64,000 nucleotides of DNA, taken from positions 31,524,288 to 31,588,287 of the forward strand of contig CM055833.1 in the NCBI GenBank assembly GCA_029582265.1, written 5' to 3'. Position numbers and translations under genes: made by a program. The DNA comes from Zoroaster sp. YZ-2022. Lineage: Eukaryota > Echinodermata > Asteroidea > Forcipulatida > Zoroasteridae. The notes beneath the pieces were generated by a model. The model was not told the origin of the DNA. It saw only the letters and a program-made list of their open reading frames with translations, and did no database searches. Shown here piece after piece: positions 20,822 through 28,169 of this stretch. Numbering within the stretch: the stretch's first letter is position 1; each line of letters starts with the position of its first letter.

Positions 20822-22159
20822 ATGGCAGAAGGAGGACGCGATCTTATGGAGTTAGATCCGTTATTACAAAATCTTGATGAAGATGACTTTGATGATGGCG
20901 ACGAGTATGACTTTGATGATATTGATGAAAGTATAGAAAGATTAGAACTTGAAAGAAAAGAAAGTGAAAAAAGGGTAGATTCAGCAATAGTAGAAAGAAA
21001 CTCACACCCATTATCTTTAAGAGATATGCAACTTAGATTAACGGTTGATGATTTTTATGAAAGTGTAGGTATAAAAACAGGCAAAAAATGTTATCCTGAT
21101 TTTGAAGAAAGATTAGATAGAAATAAAAAAAGTGTACTCTATTTTTAAAAAGATGAAAGAGAAATACGTTTAACTAAAATAAGAGGAGATGGATTTTATT
21201 CGTTAAGTACACTCAAGGCCCATGGCTTAACTATAAGTGATTTATTACCATTTAGAGAAGCTGAAGAAGCGATAGAAAATGTTATAAAAGAAGCAGAAAA
21301 ACCACTCGTTGAGACAACAAGTAGCGGTAGAAGGTTACCATCTATACCGATGCAACGGGCAGAAAAATCAACACAAATACAAGAATCTATCGAAATGGTG
21401 GTTTAGGCAATTCAAAAAGCAAATGTTGAAACTCAAACACAATTAAAGATACGAGAAGTGATGGCGCTCGACAAAATCATGACTACAAATCGAGGAGAAC
21501 AAATAAATCTTATAGCTAAATTAAAAGTACTCAACGAAAGAATCGAAGAAGCTAAAAATAGTTATGTGAACGCTCGTGATCGAGATGATGAAGATGTGCA
21601 AGAATCCTCAAAACTAAAGCTACAGTGGGAATATCTAGAAGATGAAAAAGAAGTTTTGATTGAACAAATTGATGCGCATGATTATATTCTTCGTAGTCAA
21701 ATCAACAGAATTAAAGAAACGTTTCAAAAAATGTTAACGAGAGACATTACGTTAGGAGATAAAATTAAAACTTTATTTAGAGAACAAGGTGTAACGATCG
21801 GAGCTTTATTAACAGCTTTTAGTTTGACGATCGCTTTTATAGTCAAATCGATTACTGGCGTTGTAAGTTCTGTTATACCCACTCCCAAGCCTAAACCTAT
21901 TCCCCCATCACCCACTCCAAAACCACCATCTGGTAATGTAAAAGAATGGATACAAAAAACATTAAAAAATCTAGCAAATGTATTATCTAAACTGGGAGCG
22001 AAAGCTTTAGCCGCTTTACCAGCTATTATCGGTAGTATAGTAAGTTGGTTATTTAAAACAGCTTCCAGCATCGTCGCGTGGACGGCAGAACATTTATGGT
22101 TAGCAATAAGTGGAGTTGGAGTATTAGTTTTAGCTTATACGCAGAAAATGTTAAAGTAA
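20822..22159 (+). pseudogene. Conserved Polinton coiled-coil/membrane protein with two in-frame stops
   Basis: One frame of 446 codons is interrupted by TAA at 21146-21148 and TAG at 21404-21406, with no frame change; conserved sequence continues after both. N-terminal acidic part (DEDDFDDGDEYDFDD), an SLRDMQLRLTVDDFY segment, a central coiled-coil (about codons 213-300), then a hydrophobic segment (GALLTAFSLTIAFIV, about 330-345), a proline-rich linker, and a hydrophobic C-terminus. Recurrent in Polintons, probably a membrane-associated virion protein; the exact role is unknown. The start follows TATAAAATG. Its end overlaps the convergent gene by 9 bp. Confidence 0.85.
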
Positions 22160-23510
22160 CAGTTCGTAAATCATAATGCTGAGTCCGGTTAAAACTGTGA
22201 AACCAATAATCAAAGCAGTTTTTTCTTCTTTGTGGTTATCAGGCATAGAGTCTTCTTTTATTTCGCTAACGTTAGGGTGTGTTATTGTATCGTCTTCAGC
22301 AAAGCTGTCTTTGTGTTTAGCGATCAACTCCGTCGTTGTTGATTGTAACGAAGATAAAATAGGAACAACGACTGGCGTTGAATTTGTATCTAAATTTGAA
22401 CCTAGAGATAAATCACTCGTCGCAACCAATATATTATTGTTGTATCCCGCGTACGTGCCTATTCGTAAATTCATATCGCTCGGCATCATGTATAAATGTT
22501 CTCCTAAACAAAAGTTTAATTGAGAACGAGCATTTTGTAAAACATCTTGATATCGTTGAATACTAGATTGTAAATCTACTGGAGAATCAATCTCAGCTTC
22601 AGTTATATTTATAAATTCACGTTGCGCGTCTAAACCAGTACCACCCGCTAAAAACGAACTTTTAACTCGCGCTTGAGCTCCCAATAACGCGTACACGTAC
22701 GTTCTTATAGAGTCGTTTATGCGTTGCGTGCCAACATTCGTAAAACCTCGCGCTGACTTTAAAGATAATATAAACTTTGTCCACGCTATTTCAACGAGCG
22801 GTGATTGAGAAATGTATTCGACGACGTACGAACCGCCGATATCGTTATCGCTATTTACTAAATTTAAATCGACGTTTTCTTTATCGAAATCCATCCTTTT
22901 CTCACGTCTATGTTGTAAATTTGAATTGTCATAGTTTTTCCCCGGCACCTCGATATAACCGTAAATGTTTAGATAATAAGCCGTTCCCAAACCGTTTGAG
23001 ATGTGGTCTACTCGTTGTTTCCAATCGTCTTTAATCGATAAATGAAATTCAGCACATAGTCTATTGTAAGCGCTCACGTCTATATTGTTTGCGAACGCGT
23101 CAAAAAAATTCGAAGAAGATGTAGGACAGCTAAGTTCTTTGAGCAATCGTCTAATTTGATAATATACGTGAAATCTAAAAAAAACTACGAATCGTCGGGT
23201 TGTTATGATATAAATGATCATAACCCACGCCGCATCTCGTCGTAGCGCAATACGTTACAAAATTTATTTGATTTTGATAAAATTTAAGCGGGTTAGCGTA
23301 CCAATCGTTTACGACGTCGTTGCTGACGACGTGAGGTAATCTATATTTTTGAAATACGTTAACGAACGTTGCGCTAAACGACTCTGTTTCGCTGACGTAA
23401 ATTTTTAGACTCGTTATAGCGGTAGCGCTAAATTTTAATGGCACCTTAAAATTTCCAGATTGTTTGTACGGATACGTATAATTACTCTCGAATGCTAATG
23501 GAAACGTCAT
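22151..23510 (-). pseudogene. Large conserved Polinton virion-type protein, one frameshift
   Basis: The N-terminal part (23175-23510, 111 residues, starting MTFPLAFESNYTYPYKQSG) runs into a stop at an eight-base A/T homopolymer (23177-23184). The remainder (to 22151) is in the next frame and continues a recognisable Polinton protein: YNRLCAEFHLS, RINDSIRTYVYALLGAQA, SPVDLQSSIQRYQDVLQNAR, LYMMPSDMNLRIGTYAGYNN. The C-terminus has a membrane segment (ALIIGFTVLTGLSIMIYELL). Full length would be about 450 residues. I place it among the conserved Polinton structural proteins but cannot give a firm name. The break is a homopolymer indel, so it could be sequencing error, recent decay or slippage. Confidence 0.85.
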
Positions 23511-23536
23511 TTATTATTATAACTTTTAATAATAAA
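23511..23536. promoter_or_regulatory. Compact divergent start region
   Basis: Only 26 bases separate the divergent ATGs of the virion-type gene (-) and the penton-like gene (+). Both sides carry ATAATAATAA/AATAATAAAA motifs abutting the start codon, so leaders must be very short or transcription must start inside the neighbouring gene. Confidence 0.45.
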
Positions 23537-24213
23537 ATGTTTCATACCGTTGAATTAGAAATTGAAAGAAATGGTGGAGAAATTCAATTAGGTAACGTTA
23601 TCGATAATCGTAACGGTACTCTCACAATATCATTACTTAGCGCAAACATTTGGGTAGGATATTATAACGTACGTAAAAAAGAACGAATAACCTATCGTAC
23701 AGCGAGATTAGATAATGTTGTAAAATTTATCGGGCCAGGGCTTTACAACATTTATGAAATTATAGATATAATATTTCAAAAAACGAGTCTTGGATAACGT
23801 TTACGATCGATAAATCAACGGGTGTTTACACGTTAAAATTAAACGATAGCGATAAATCAATTAAATTTAGTGGTGGGATAGCTAATTTACTCGGACTACA
23901 CAATGAATTTCTAACCATAGGAGAATATAGTAAAATAATTGATGTACTACCTTTTAAAATTTTATACATTCATTGCGATCAAATTTCTACGACCGATAAT
24001 TATTTTAATGGACAGCCTAGCACCGTCTTAAACGTTTTTCCCTTGCAAGGTAAATCGTTTGGAGATAGTATGTTTATGGAATATAATAGTCCATTGTTTA
24101 AAAAATTTAAATTCGGTACTTTTAACGCGTTGAGTTTTAAAATTAAAGATTCAAAAGCTAGAGATGTACATAATCACGGTTTCCCCGTTATTTTAAATCT
24201 AGAGATAATATAA
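23537..24213 (+). pseudogene. Probable penton-like minor capsid protein, one frameshift
   Basis: The frame starts at ATG 23537 (MFHTVELEIERNGG) and stops at 23797. The next frame is open across the join and continues to a stop at 24211-24213 with beta-rich sequence (IANLLGLHNEFLTIGEYS, ILYIHCDQIS, YFNGQPSTVLNVFPLQG). The shift lies at or near a six-A run (23778-23783). The LLG, conserved Asn-Gly-Lys/Gln-Pro-Ser and VFP motifs resemble the single-jelly-roll penton-like proteins of adintoviruses and Polintons that sit at capsid vertices. About 225 residues in total. The assignment rests on motif pattern, so other minor capsid roles are possible. Confidence 0.65.
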
Positions 24214-24215
24214 AT

Positions 24216-24713
24216 ATGGCGAGTATTTATGGACCTGGTCGTACGAGCGAGCGAGCTTCTAGCGATACTGTTAGAGATGGAACAATTACACGAGCGTCAT
24301 CTAGCGAAATTTACGAACATCATGGATATTTAAATAGAGATGAAATTTTACAAAAAACTATTCTCATCGAAAAATATAACGTTGTACTCGGATGGCACGA
24401 TGTTTTTAAACAACCCTTTTTTATGTTTAACGTTTCACCCACATACTGTAGTATTTTTACGCAATTTATAAAAACCAATAGTTTTGCTACGCACGCAGTA
24501 ACGCGTGATTACGCACCCAACGTCTATCACATTCCTTCTCCAGAACGAAATGAAAAATTTCATTTTATTGACAATGAAACGCAGCATCTCAAGTACGAAA
24601 TGTGTTTTAAAATGCGTGGTGTTCAAAAAGTTTTTGTAGAGGCAACTTTTTTCGGTTCGCTAAATTCAAAAATCTGTTTCAATATTAAAATTAAAAGTTT
24701 ACCGTTAAATTAA
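24216..24713 (+). CDS. Unknown Polinton protein, tandem paralogue 1
   Basis: 165 residues, starting MASIYGPGRTS, with a Ser/Thr-rich first 35 residues and a beta-rich remainder ending FFGSLNSKICFNIKIKSLPL. It shares start, end and overall plan with the next gene, so the two arose by tandem duplication. There is no known catalytic motif or membrane segment. Position beside the penton-like gene suggests a minor virion or surface protein (inference). It starts 2 bp after the preceding stop, and the ATG follows TATAAAT. Confidence 0.75.
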   Translation: MASIYGPGRTSERASSDTVRDGTITRASSSEIYEHHGYLNRDEILQKTILIEKYNVVLGWHDVFKQPFFMFNVSPTYCSIFTQFIKTNSFATHAVTRDYAPNVYHIPSPERNEKFHFIDNETQHLKYEMCFKMRGVQKVFVEATFFGSLNSKICFNIKIKSLPLN

Positions 24714-24731
24714 TGATTCTATATAATAAAT

Positions 24732-25202
24732 ATGGCGAGTATTTACGGACCCAGTCGTACGAGCAACGATGTTTTATCAAGTATAGGTTCATCGTCAGAA
24801 AGTTCTCTTCCATTTATAAAAACTGGGCACATTAGTCCGATTGAAATTTCAAGTAGCAACTTTTCTTTTTATGATTACAATTTTGAATTATTGTGGGACA
24901 GTGGTGCAATAGAAATTTATATGTTTGACGCAACATTTTATTCGTTCTATGCTAAAATGAATATAGGTGAAAATAATTCTTATTCTATAGTGAAAAGTGA
25001 ACGATTTGATTCCAATGATAGAAAAGCTATTATTTTTCCCCCAAATAGTAACTTTGATTTTACGAATGAACCACGATATTTAGAATGCATATTATGCTAC
25101 GTTAAAGATAGTAATATCAACATTTATGTGAACCTAAAATTTTTGGGATCTTTAAACGCTGGAATATGTTACGAGGTTAAAATTAAAAAGATTCCAATTT
25201 AG
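24732..25202 (+). CDS. Unknown Polinton protein, tandem paralogue 2
   Basis: 156 residues starting MASIYGPSRTSND and ending FLGSLNAGICYEVKIKKIPI, clearly paralogous to the preceding gene at both ends but strongly diverged in the middle (about residues 30-110). Conserved termini with a variable centre is a pattern seen in attachment or other exposed proteins; here this is inference. The ATG is preceded by TATAATAAAT. Confidence 0.75.
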   Translation: MASIYGPSRTSNDVLSSIGSSSESSLPFIKTGHISPIEISSSNFSFYDYNFELLWDSGAIEIYMFDATFYSFYAKMNIGENNSYSIVKSERFDSNDRKAIIFPPNSNFDFTNEPRYLECILCYVKDSNINIYVNLKFLGSLNAGICYEVKIKKIPI

Positions 25203-25232
25203 AAAGATTAAAATCTTTACTATTAATAAAAT

Positions 25233-25859
25233 ATGAGCATACATTTAGAATCAACAAGCGTACTTTATCCAAATTTAACAGTTTTAACGAGTGACGAGCG
25301 TGCTAAAACATTTCGATTGCAAAAAATCGACGATATTCAAAAAGAATTACGAATCGAAATAAACGAACGAGAGGGTGTATATAAAAAATATAATAAAATA
25401 ATCAACGCTTGTAACGTCGTAGAAACAATAGCCGAATTAGGCTGTATGGAAGCGGGAGCCATCGGAATAGCTAGTATCGCTACAGTCATAACGTCCCCCG
25501 TGGGATACGCTTTAGAAGGTTTAGCTTTGGGGCTGGGTGGAGGAGCGTTCGCTCTCAGATATGTGAAAAATAAATTGTATAAAAAAGCTAAAAAACACGA
25601 TGAAATACGAATTCTAGCTTTATCTAAACTCGACACGATCGAAAACCACGTTAGTAAAGCTATCGAAGACGGTAACATCAGTCAAGAAGAATTTGTGCTC
25701 GTATGCGAAGAGCGAGATAAATATTATAAAATGAAAGAAAAAATCCGTAATGTACTCGTTTCAACGACTATACCGGTTAAAACAGAGGTTAAAACTGATG
25801 ATGTAAACGCAGAAAAAAAAATTCTTATAGAAAAACTTATGAGTTTAAAGGAAACTTGA
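25233..25859 (+). CDS. Conserved Polinton helical protein with glycine-rich hydrophobic segment
   Basis: 208 residues. An N-terminal charged helix (RLQKIDDIQKELRIEINERE, about residues 28-47) leads to a Gly/Ala-rich hydrophobic part (EAGAIGIASIATVITSPVGY through LALGLGGGAFALRYV, about 74-112), then a conserved helical block (ALSKLDTIENHVSKAIEDG, NISQEEFVLVCEE). I recognise this architecture as recurrent in Polintons, without known function. It may be a membrane-active or scaffolding protein. A polar C-terminal tail is probably disordered. The start follows ATTAATAAAAT. Confidence 0.78.
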   Translation: MSIHLESTSVLYPNLTVLTSDERAKTFRLQKIDDIQKELRIEINEREGVYKKYNKIINACNVVETIAELGCMEAGAIGIASIATVITSPVGYALEGLALGLGGGAFALRYVKNKLYKKAKKHDEIRILALSKLDTIENHVSKAIEDGNISQEEFVLVCEERDKYYKMKEKIRNVLVSTTIPVKTEVKTDDVNAEKKILIEKLMSLKET

Positions 25860-25875
25860 GCGTAAATAAGAGCTA

Positions 25876-25966
25876 TTACGCTTCGCGTCAGCGTAATCAA
25901 AAACCCGCTTCGCGAGTAGAGGAGCGCGATGATCAAAAACACGCTTCGCGAGTAGCGGAGCGTGTA
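25876..25966. repeat. GC-rich palindromic mini-repeats, copy h cluster (three units)
   Basis: Three palindromic units lie side by side in the gap between convergent genes: TTACGCTTCGCGTCAGCGTAA (inverted arms TTACGCT/AGCGTAA), CCCGCTTCGCGAGTAGAGG and ACACGCTTCGCGAGTAGCGG ending AGCGTGT. The last has 7-bp matching arms. Such a cluster could also act as a transcription-end structure for both genes. Confidence 0.88.
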
Positions 25967-25996
25967 AACACGTTCGATAGACCTCCTCCGTACAAT

Positions 25997-26359
25997 TTAA
26001 AGTTTTAGTACAATGTTTATAATTAGTTCTAAATGCCAAAAAATAGTTTCTTTGTCTGTTTCGTTTATACTCTGCAACTCGTTGTAATACAAATCGATGT
26101 AATACATGTCTAAACCGATCGCGTGTAAATACCCTTTTATACCAGCTAAACTTCTAGATTTAATTAACTCTGACGCTGGAACTAATTTTTCTCGCACGAG
26201 TATAATCAATCGTTGTGCGGGAATGTTTTTAATATAATATTCTAAAAATATAAAATCGTGAGAATATGAGCTTCGCAACAGCGCGCTCCGCGTCAGCGTA
26301 CAAAACGATTTTAAATCATCAATAAGCGAAAGTATACACGTTCTTAATAGTTCACCCAT
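25997..26359 (-). CDS. Small Polinton gene of unknown function
   Basis: 120 residues from the ATG at 26359 (MGELLRTCILS). It is helical and leucine/isoleucine-rich, with no known motif. Residues around CTLTRSALLRSSYS derive from a GC-rich mini-repeat (copy i), so part of the protein was acquired from the repeat. It lies at the end of a minus-strand run of three short genes downstream of the clamp-like gene. Confidence 0.55.
   Translation of the reverse strand: MGELLRTCILSLIDDLKSFCTLTRSALLRSSYSHDFIFLEYYIKNIPAQRLIILVREKLVPASELIKSRSLAGIKGYLHAIGLDMYYIDLYYNELQSINETDKETIFWHLELIINIVLKL
26269..26300. repeat. GC-rich palindromic mini-repeat, copy i
   Basis: AGCTTCGCAACAGCGCGC followed by TCCGCGTCAGCGTAC; two half-units inside the 120-residue gene, read as TLTRSALLRS on the minus strand. 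The same peptide (LLRSALTRS, in swapped order) ends the polymerase. Confidence 0.88.
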
Positions 26360-26366
26360 ATTGATA

Positions 26367-26666
26367 TTACTCAACAAAAACTTTTTTCTCTATTAGCTCT
26401 ACCATTACTAAATTAAACAACCTTGTAGCTTTTTTATTCATTTGGTAAGAAGTTTTTACTTTTAATGCTCTCGTGCAGTTTGTACATAAACCCGTTGTTG
26501 TTTTTGTACCTTTTTTACAATTTTTACACTCAGCCGGCAAAGTTTTTCCGCTTTTAATTTTAAACTGATGAAAAGCGCAATAGTATACGTTAGGTGAACT
26601 ACGCACGCAACATTTGTACGTTTTACCAATTATTATCCATCTGCAAGGAACGATTATTTTCTGCAT
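26367..26666 (-). CDS. Small cysteine-rich, probably zinc-binding Polinton protein
   Basis: 99 residues. Cysteine pairs CKNCKK and CTNC, 12-13 residues apart (about residues 47-66), look like a zinc ribbon; additional Cys at YKCCVR and YYCAFH may form a second site. The segment is Lys-rich, consistent with nucleic-acid or protein binding. I do not recognise a family. Its start overlaps the end of the preceding 78-residue gene by 44 bp. Confidence 0.6.
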   Translation of the reverse strand: MQKIIVPCRWIIIGKTYKCCVRSSPNVYYCAFHQFKIKSGKTLPAECKNCKKGTKTTTGLCTNCTRALKVKTSYQMNKKATRLFNLVMVELIEKKVFVE

Positions 26667-26859
26667 ACTCTTTTATTACTTGATTAGATAATATTTTTCG
26701 CTTCGCGCCAGCGCGCTCCGCGACAGCGTGTTTACGAAACTCATACTCTTTTAAAACGTAATATTCATACTCTATATTATAATTGTTATTGATAACTTCA
26801 ATTGCGCTTCTATTGAAGTTATCAATAATATCGAATTCATTTTTTCTTTCTCGTTGCAT
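26623..26859 (-). CDS. Small Polinton gene of unknown function
   Basis: 78 residues, highly charged and Asn/Glu-rich (MQRERKNEFDIIDNFNRS). Its middle (KHAVAERAGAKRKI) is supplied by a GC-rich mini-repeat. No domain is recognised. The start is 13 bp below the stop of the clamp-like gene, so the minus-strand genes look like a co-transcribed run. It may be too short and repeat-derived to be conserved. Confidence 0.45.
   Translation of the reverse strand: MQRERKNEFDIIDNFNRSAIEVINNNYNIEYEYYVLKEYEFRKHAVAERAGAKRKILSNQVIKEYAENNRSLQMDNNW
26699..26730. repeat. GC-rich palindromic mini-repeat, copy j
   Basis: CGCTTCGCGCCAGCGCGC then TCCGCGACAGCGTG, a two-half unit like copy i, inside the 78-residue gene and read as AVAERAGAKRK. 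Confidence 0.88.
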
Positions 26860-26872
26860 TTGTTATTGTTTT

Positions 26873-27943
26873 TTATAATGTTTCGTTTACACTCGTTAAA
26901 AAACTTTTGTCTTTAATATAAGCTGTAATTTTTCCCAAATTGCTTACTAACGCTGCAATTTTTAATGGAACTTTTTCATTCTTAGGCGCAAAAAATTGTA
27001 TTTCTTTGTTTAAAGGAGACATTTTTAATAAAGCGCTAAATAGAGTTGAATCAAAAGTAGCTGAATAAGTAAGCTGCTGCTTTTTATGTATATCACCAAA
27101 TTCAAAACATGTACCGTAAACACAATTGTCGTCGTTTAAAAAGCTAATGTAATCTAAATTGCTCATGTTAATAGTAAGTGTTACGTTCGCTTGTAACAAT
27201 TTTTTAAGTTTTAAAAAATCACTACTTTCGAGTATGTAAGGACAGTAATAATCATCGTCAATAGGAAGTTCGATTACTGGCGCGTAAACAAACTTGCAAA
27301 TACTTACGTTGTTAGTTTCACGTTTTTTCTCATCGCATGTTTCGATATACAATCGTTCTTTTTTTACGTAAACAGTTATTGGAACTTTTCGTTTAATACT
27401 ACGAGTAATTTTTTGTAAAACTTTTAAATTTTTCGAAAAATCAATTGGGTTTTCACATTTAAATTCCAAAAAGTTTTCTTTTTTTAATGATACGTTTACT
27501 AATATTCTTTGTGATAAATCTGTCCCACAATAATAAAACCCCGTTTCATCTACCTTAAAATGAGCTTTAGGTTTGATACCTATTAAAATATCTATTAAAA
27601 TTTTAAACGTATAACCCATTTCGATTTTAAAATAAAAATCGTATTCGTACTCTTTTTTTGGCTCGTGCTCAACTTTGTATTCTAAAAATTTCGATTTGTC
27701 TAATATTTCACGCTTTATGTTGTTGTCCCAATTTGGAGGCGTTAGTATTTGGTATCCATCGTTCGATTTTAAATGTAATATTTCACGCTTTATGTTGTCG
27801 TACCAATTTGGAGGCGTGTGTTTATCGGACGATTTTTCATCGTCCGATTTTGGAAACATTTCTTCATATTGTTCATCAAAATTTTGTAATATTTTTACAT
27901 TCCATTTTGATAAGAATTGTACTTCGGTTTGTCGTTTTGCCAT
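26873..27943 (-). CDS. PCNA-like DNA sliding clamp at the Polinton right end
   Basis: 356 residues, unbroken. Residues 1-100 are specific to the element: MAKRQT is shared with the polymerase because both starts lie in the terminal repeats, LSKW follows in both, and TPPNW..NIKREIL is duplicated (about 43-56 and 68-81). Residues about 104-345 follow the PCNA plan: FKILIDILIGIK with FKVDETGFYYCGTD (first helix and strands), RILVNVSLKKENF, FSKNLKVLQKI, VPITVYVKKERLYIET, then ELPIDDDYYCPYILESSDF, matching the interdomain connector and start of domain two, and FSALLKMSPLNKEIQFFAP with VPLKIAALVSNLGKITAYI as the last helix and strands. Clamps tether polymerases to DNA. The call rests on pattern matching by eye; an unknown beta-rich protein is the alternative. 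Confidence 0.72.
   Translation of the reverse strand: MAKRQTEVQFLSKWNVKILQNFDEQYEEMFPKSDDEKSSDKHTPPNWYDNIKREILHLKSNDGYQILTPPNWDNNIKREILDKSKFLEYKVEHEPKKEYEYDFYFKIEMGYTFKILIDILIGIKPKAHFKVDETGFYYCGTDLSQRILVNVSLKKENFLEFKCENPIDFSKNLKVLQKITRSIKRKVPITVYVKKERLYIETCDEKKRETNNVSICKFVYAPVIELPIDDDYYCPYILESSDFLKLKKLLQANVTLTINMSNLDYISFLNDDNCVYGTCFEFGDIHKKQQLTYSATFDSTLFSALLKMSPLNKEIQFFAPKNEKVPLKIAALVSNLGKITAYIKDKSFLTSVNETL
27702..27818. repeat. Direct duplication inside the clamp-like gene
   Basis: TATTTCACGCTTTATGTTGT and CCAATTTGGAGGCGT occur at about 27702-27742 and again at 27778-27818, encoding the duplicated TPPNW..NIKREIL motif in the N-terminal extension. Confidence 0.85.
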
Positions 27944-28163
27944 CGTCTATTTAATATATATTTAGAAAATAAAAAAATCAAAAAACAAATCAAAAAAACG
28001 TGAAGTATTGTTTTTTCTACCTAAAACGGCGCCCTACTACTACCCAGCGAATTTTGAGAAAATAAGAAAACTCAAAATGGTAAATTGCTTAAATCCCCTA
28101 CTACTACCCAGAGAAATTGATTTTTTTGAGCAGCTGGTCTAGGACCCCCATCTAACATACTAC
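27927..28163 (-). repeat. Polinton terminal inverted repeat, right
   Basis: Reverse complement of 10387-10624. It holds the first codons, leader and presumed promoter of the clamp-like gene and the same two CCCTACTACTACCCAG motifs. Confidence 0.96.
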
Positions 28164-28169
28164 TCAAGT
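28164..28169. repeat. Polinton target-site duplication, right copy
   Basis: TCAAGT, matching 10381-10386. The interrupted LINE frame resumes directly after it, so the pre-insertion site can be inferred. Confidence 0.85.

Larger units (their letters stand above)
10387..28163. mobile_element. Maverick/Polinton (adintovirus-like) element, complete
   Basis: A 17,777-bp element with 237-238-bp terminal inverted repeats, left terminus starting AGTAG, a 6-bp target duplication, and the hallmark gene set: protein-primed DNA polymerase B, RVE integrase, A32-type ATPase and major capsid protein. Polintons are self-synthesising DNA transposons that also resemble integrated adenovirus-like viruses. Gene order from the left: polymerase (+), integrase and three small genes (-), repeat tract with inserted element, ATPase and capsid (-), two genes (+), one (-), five (+), three small genes and a clamp-like gene (-). 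Base composition is visibly more AT-rich than the flanking DNA. Several genes carry stops or frameshifts, so the copy looks defective but young: termini and target duplication remain intact. An adenain-like protease was not found. Confidence 0.97.
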
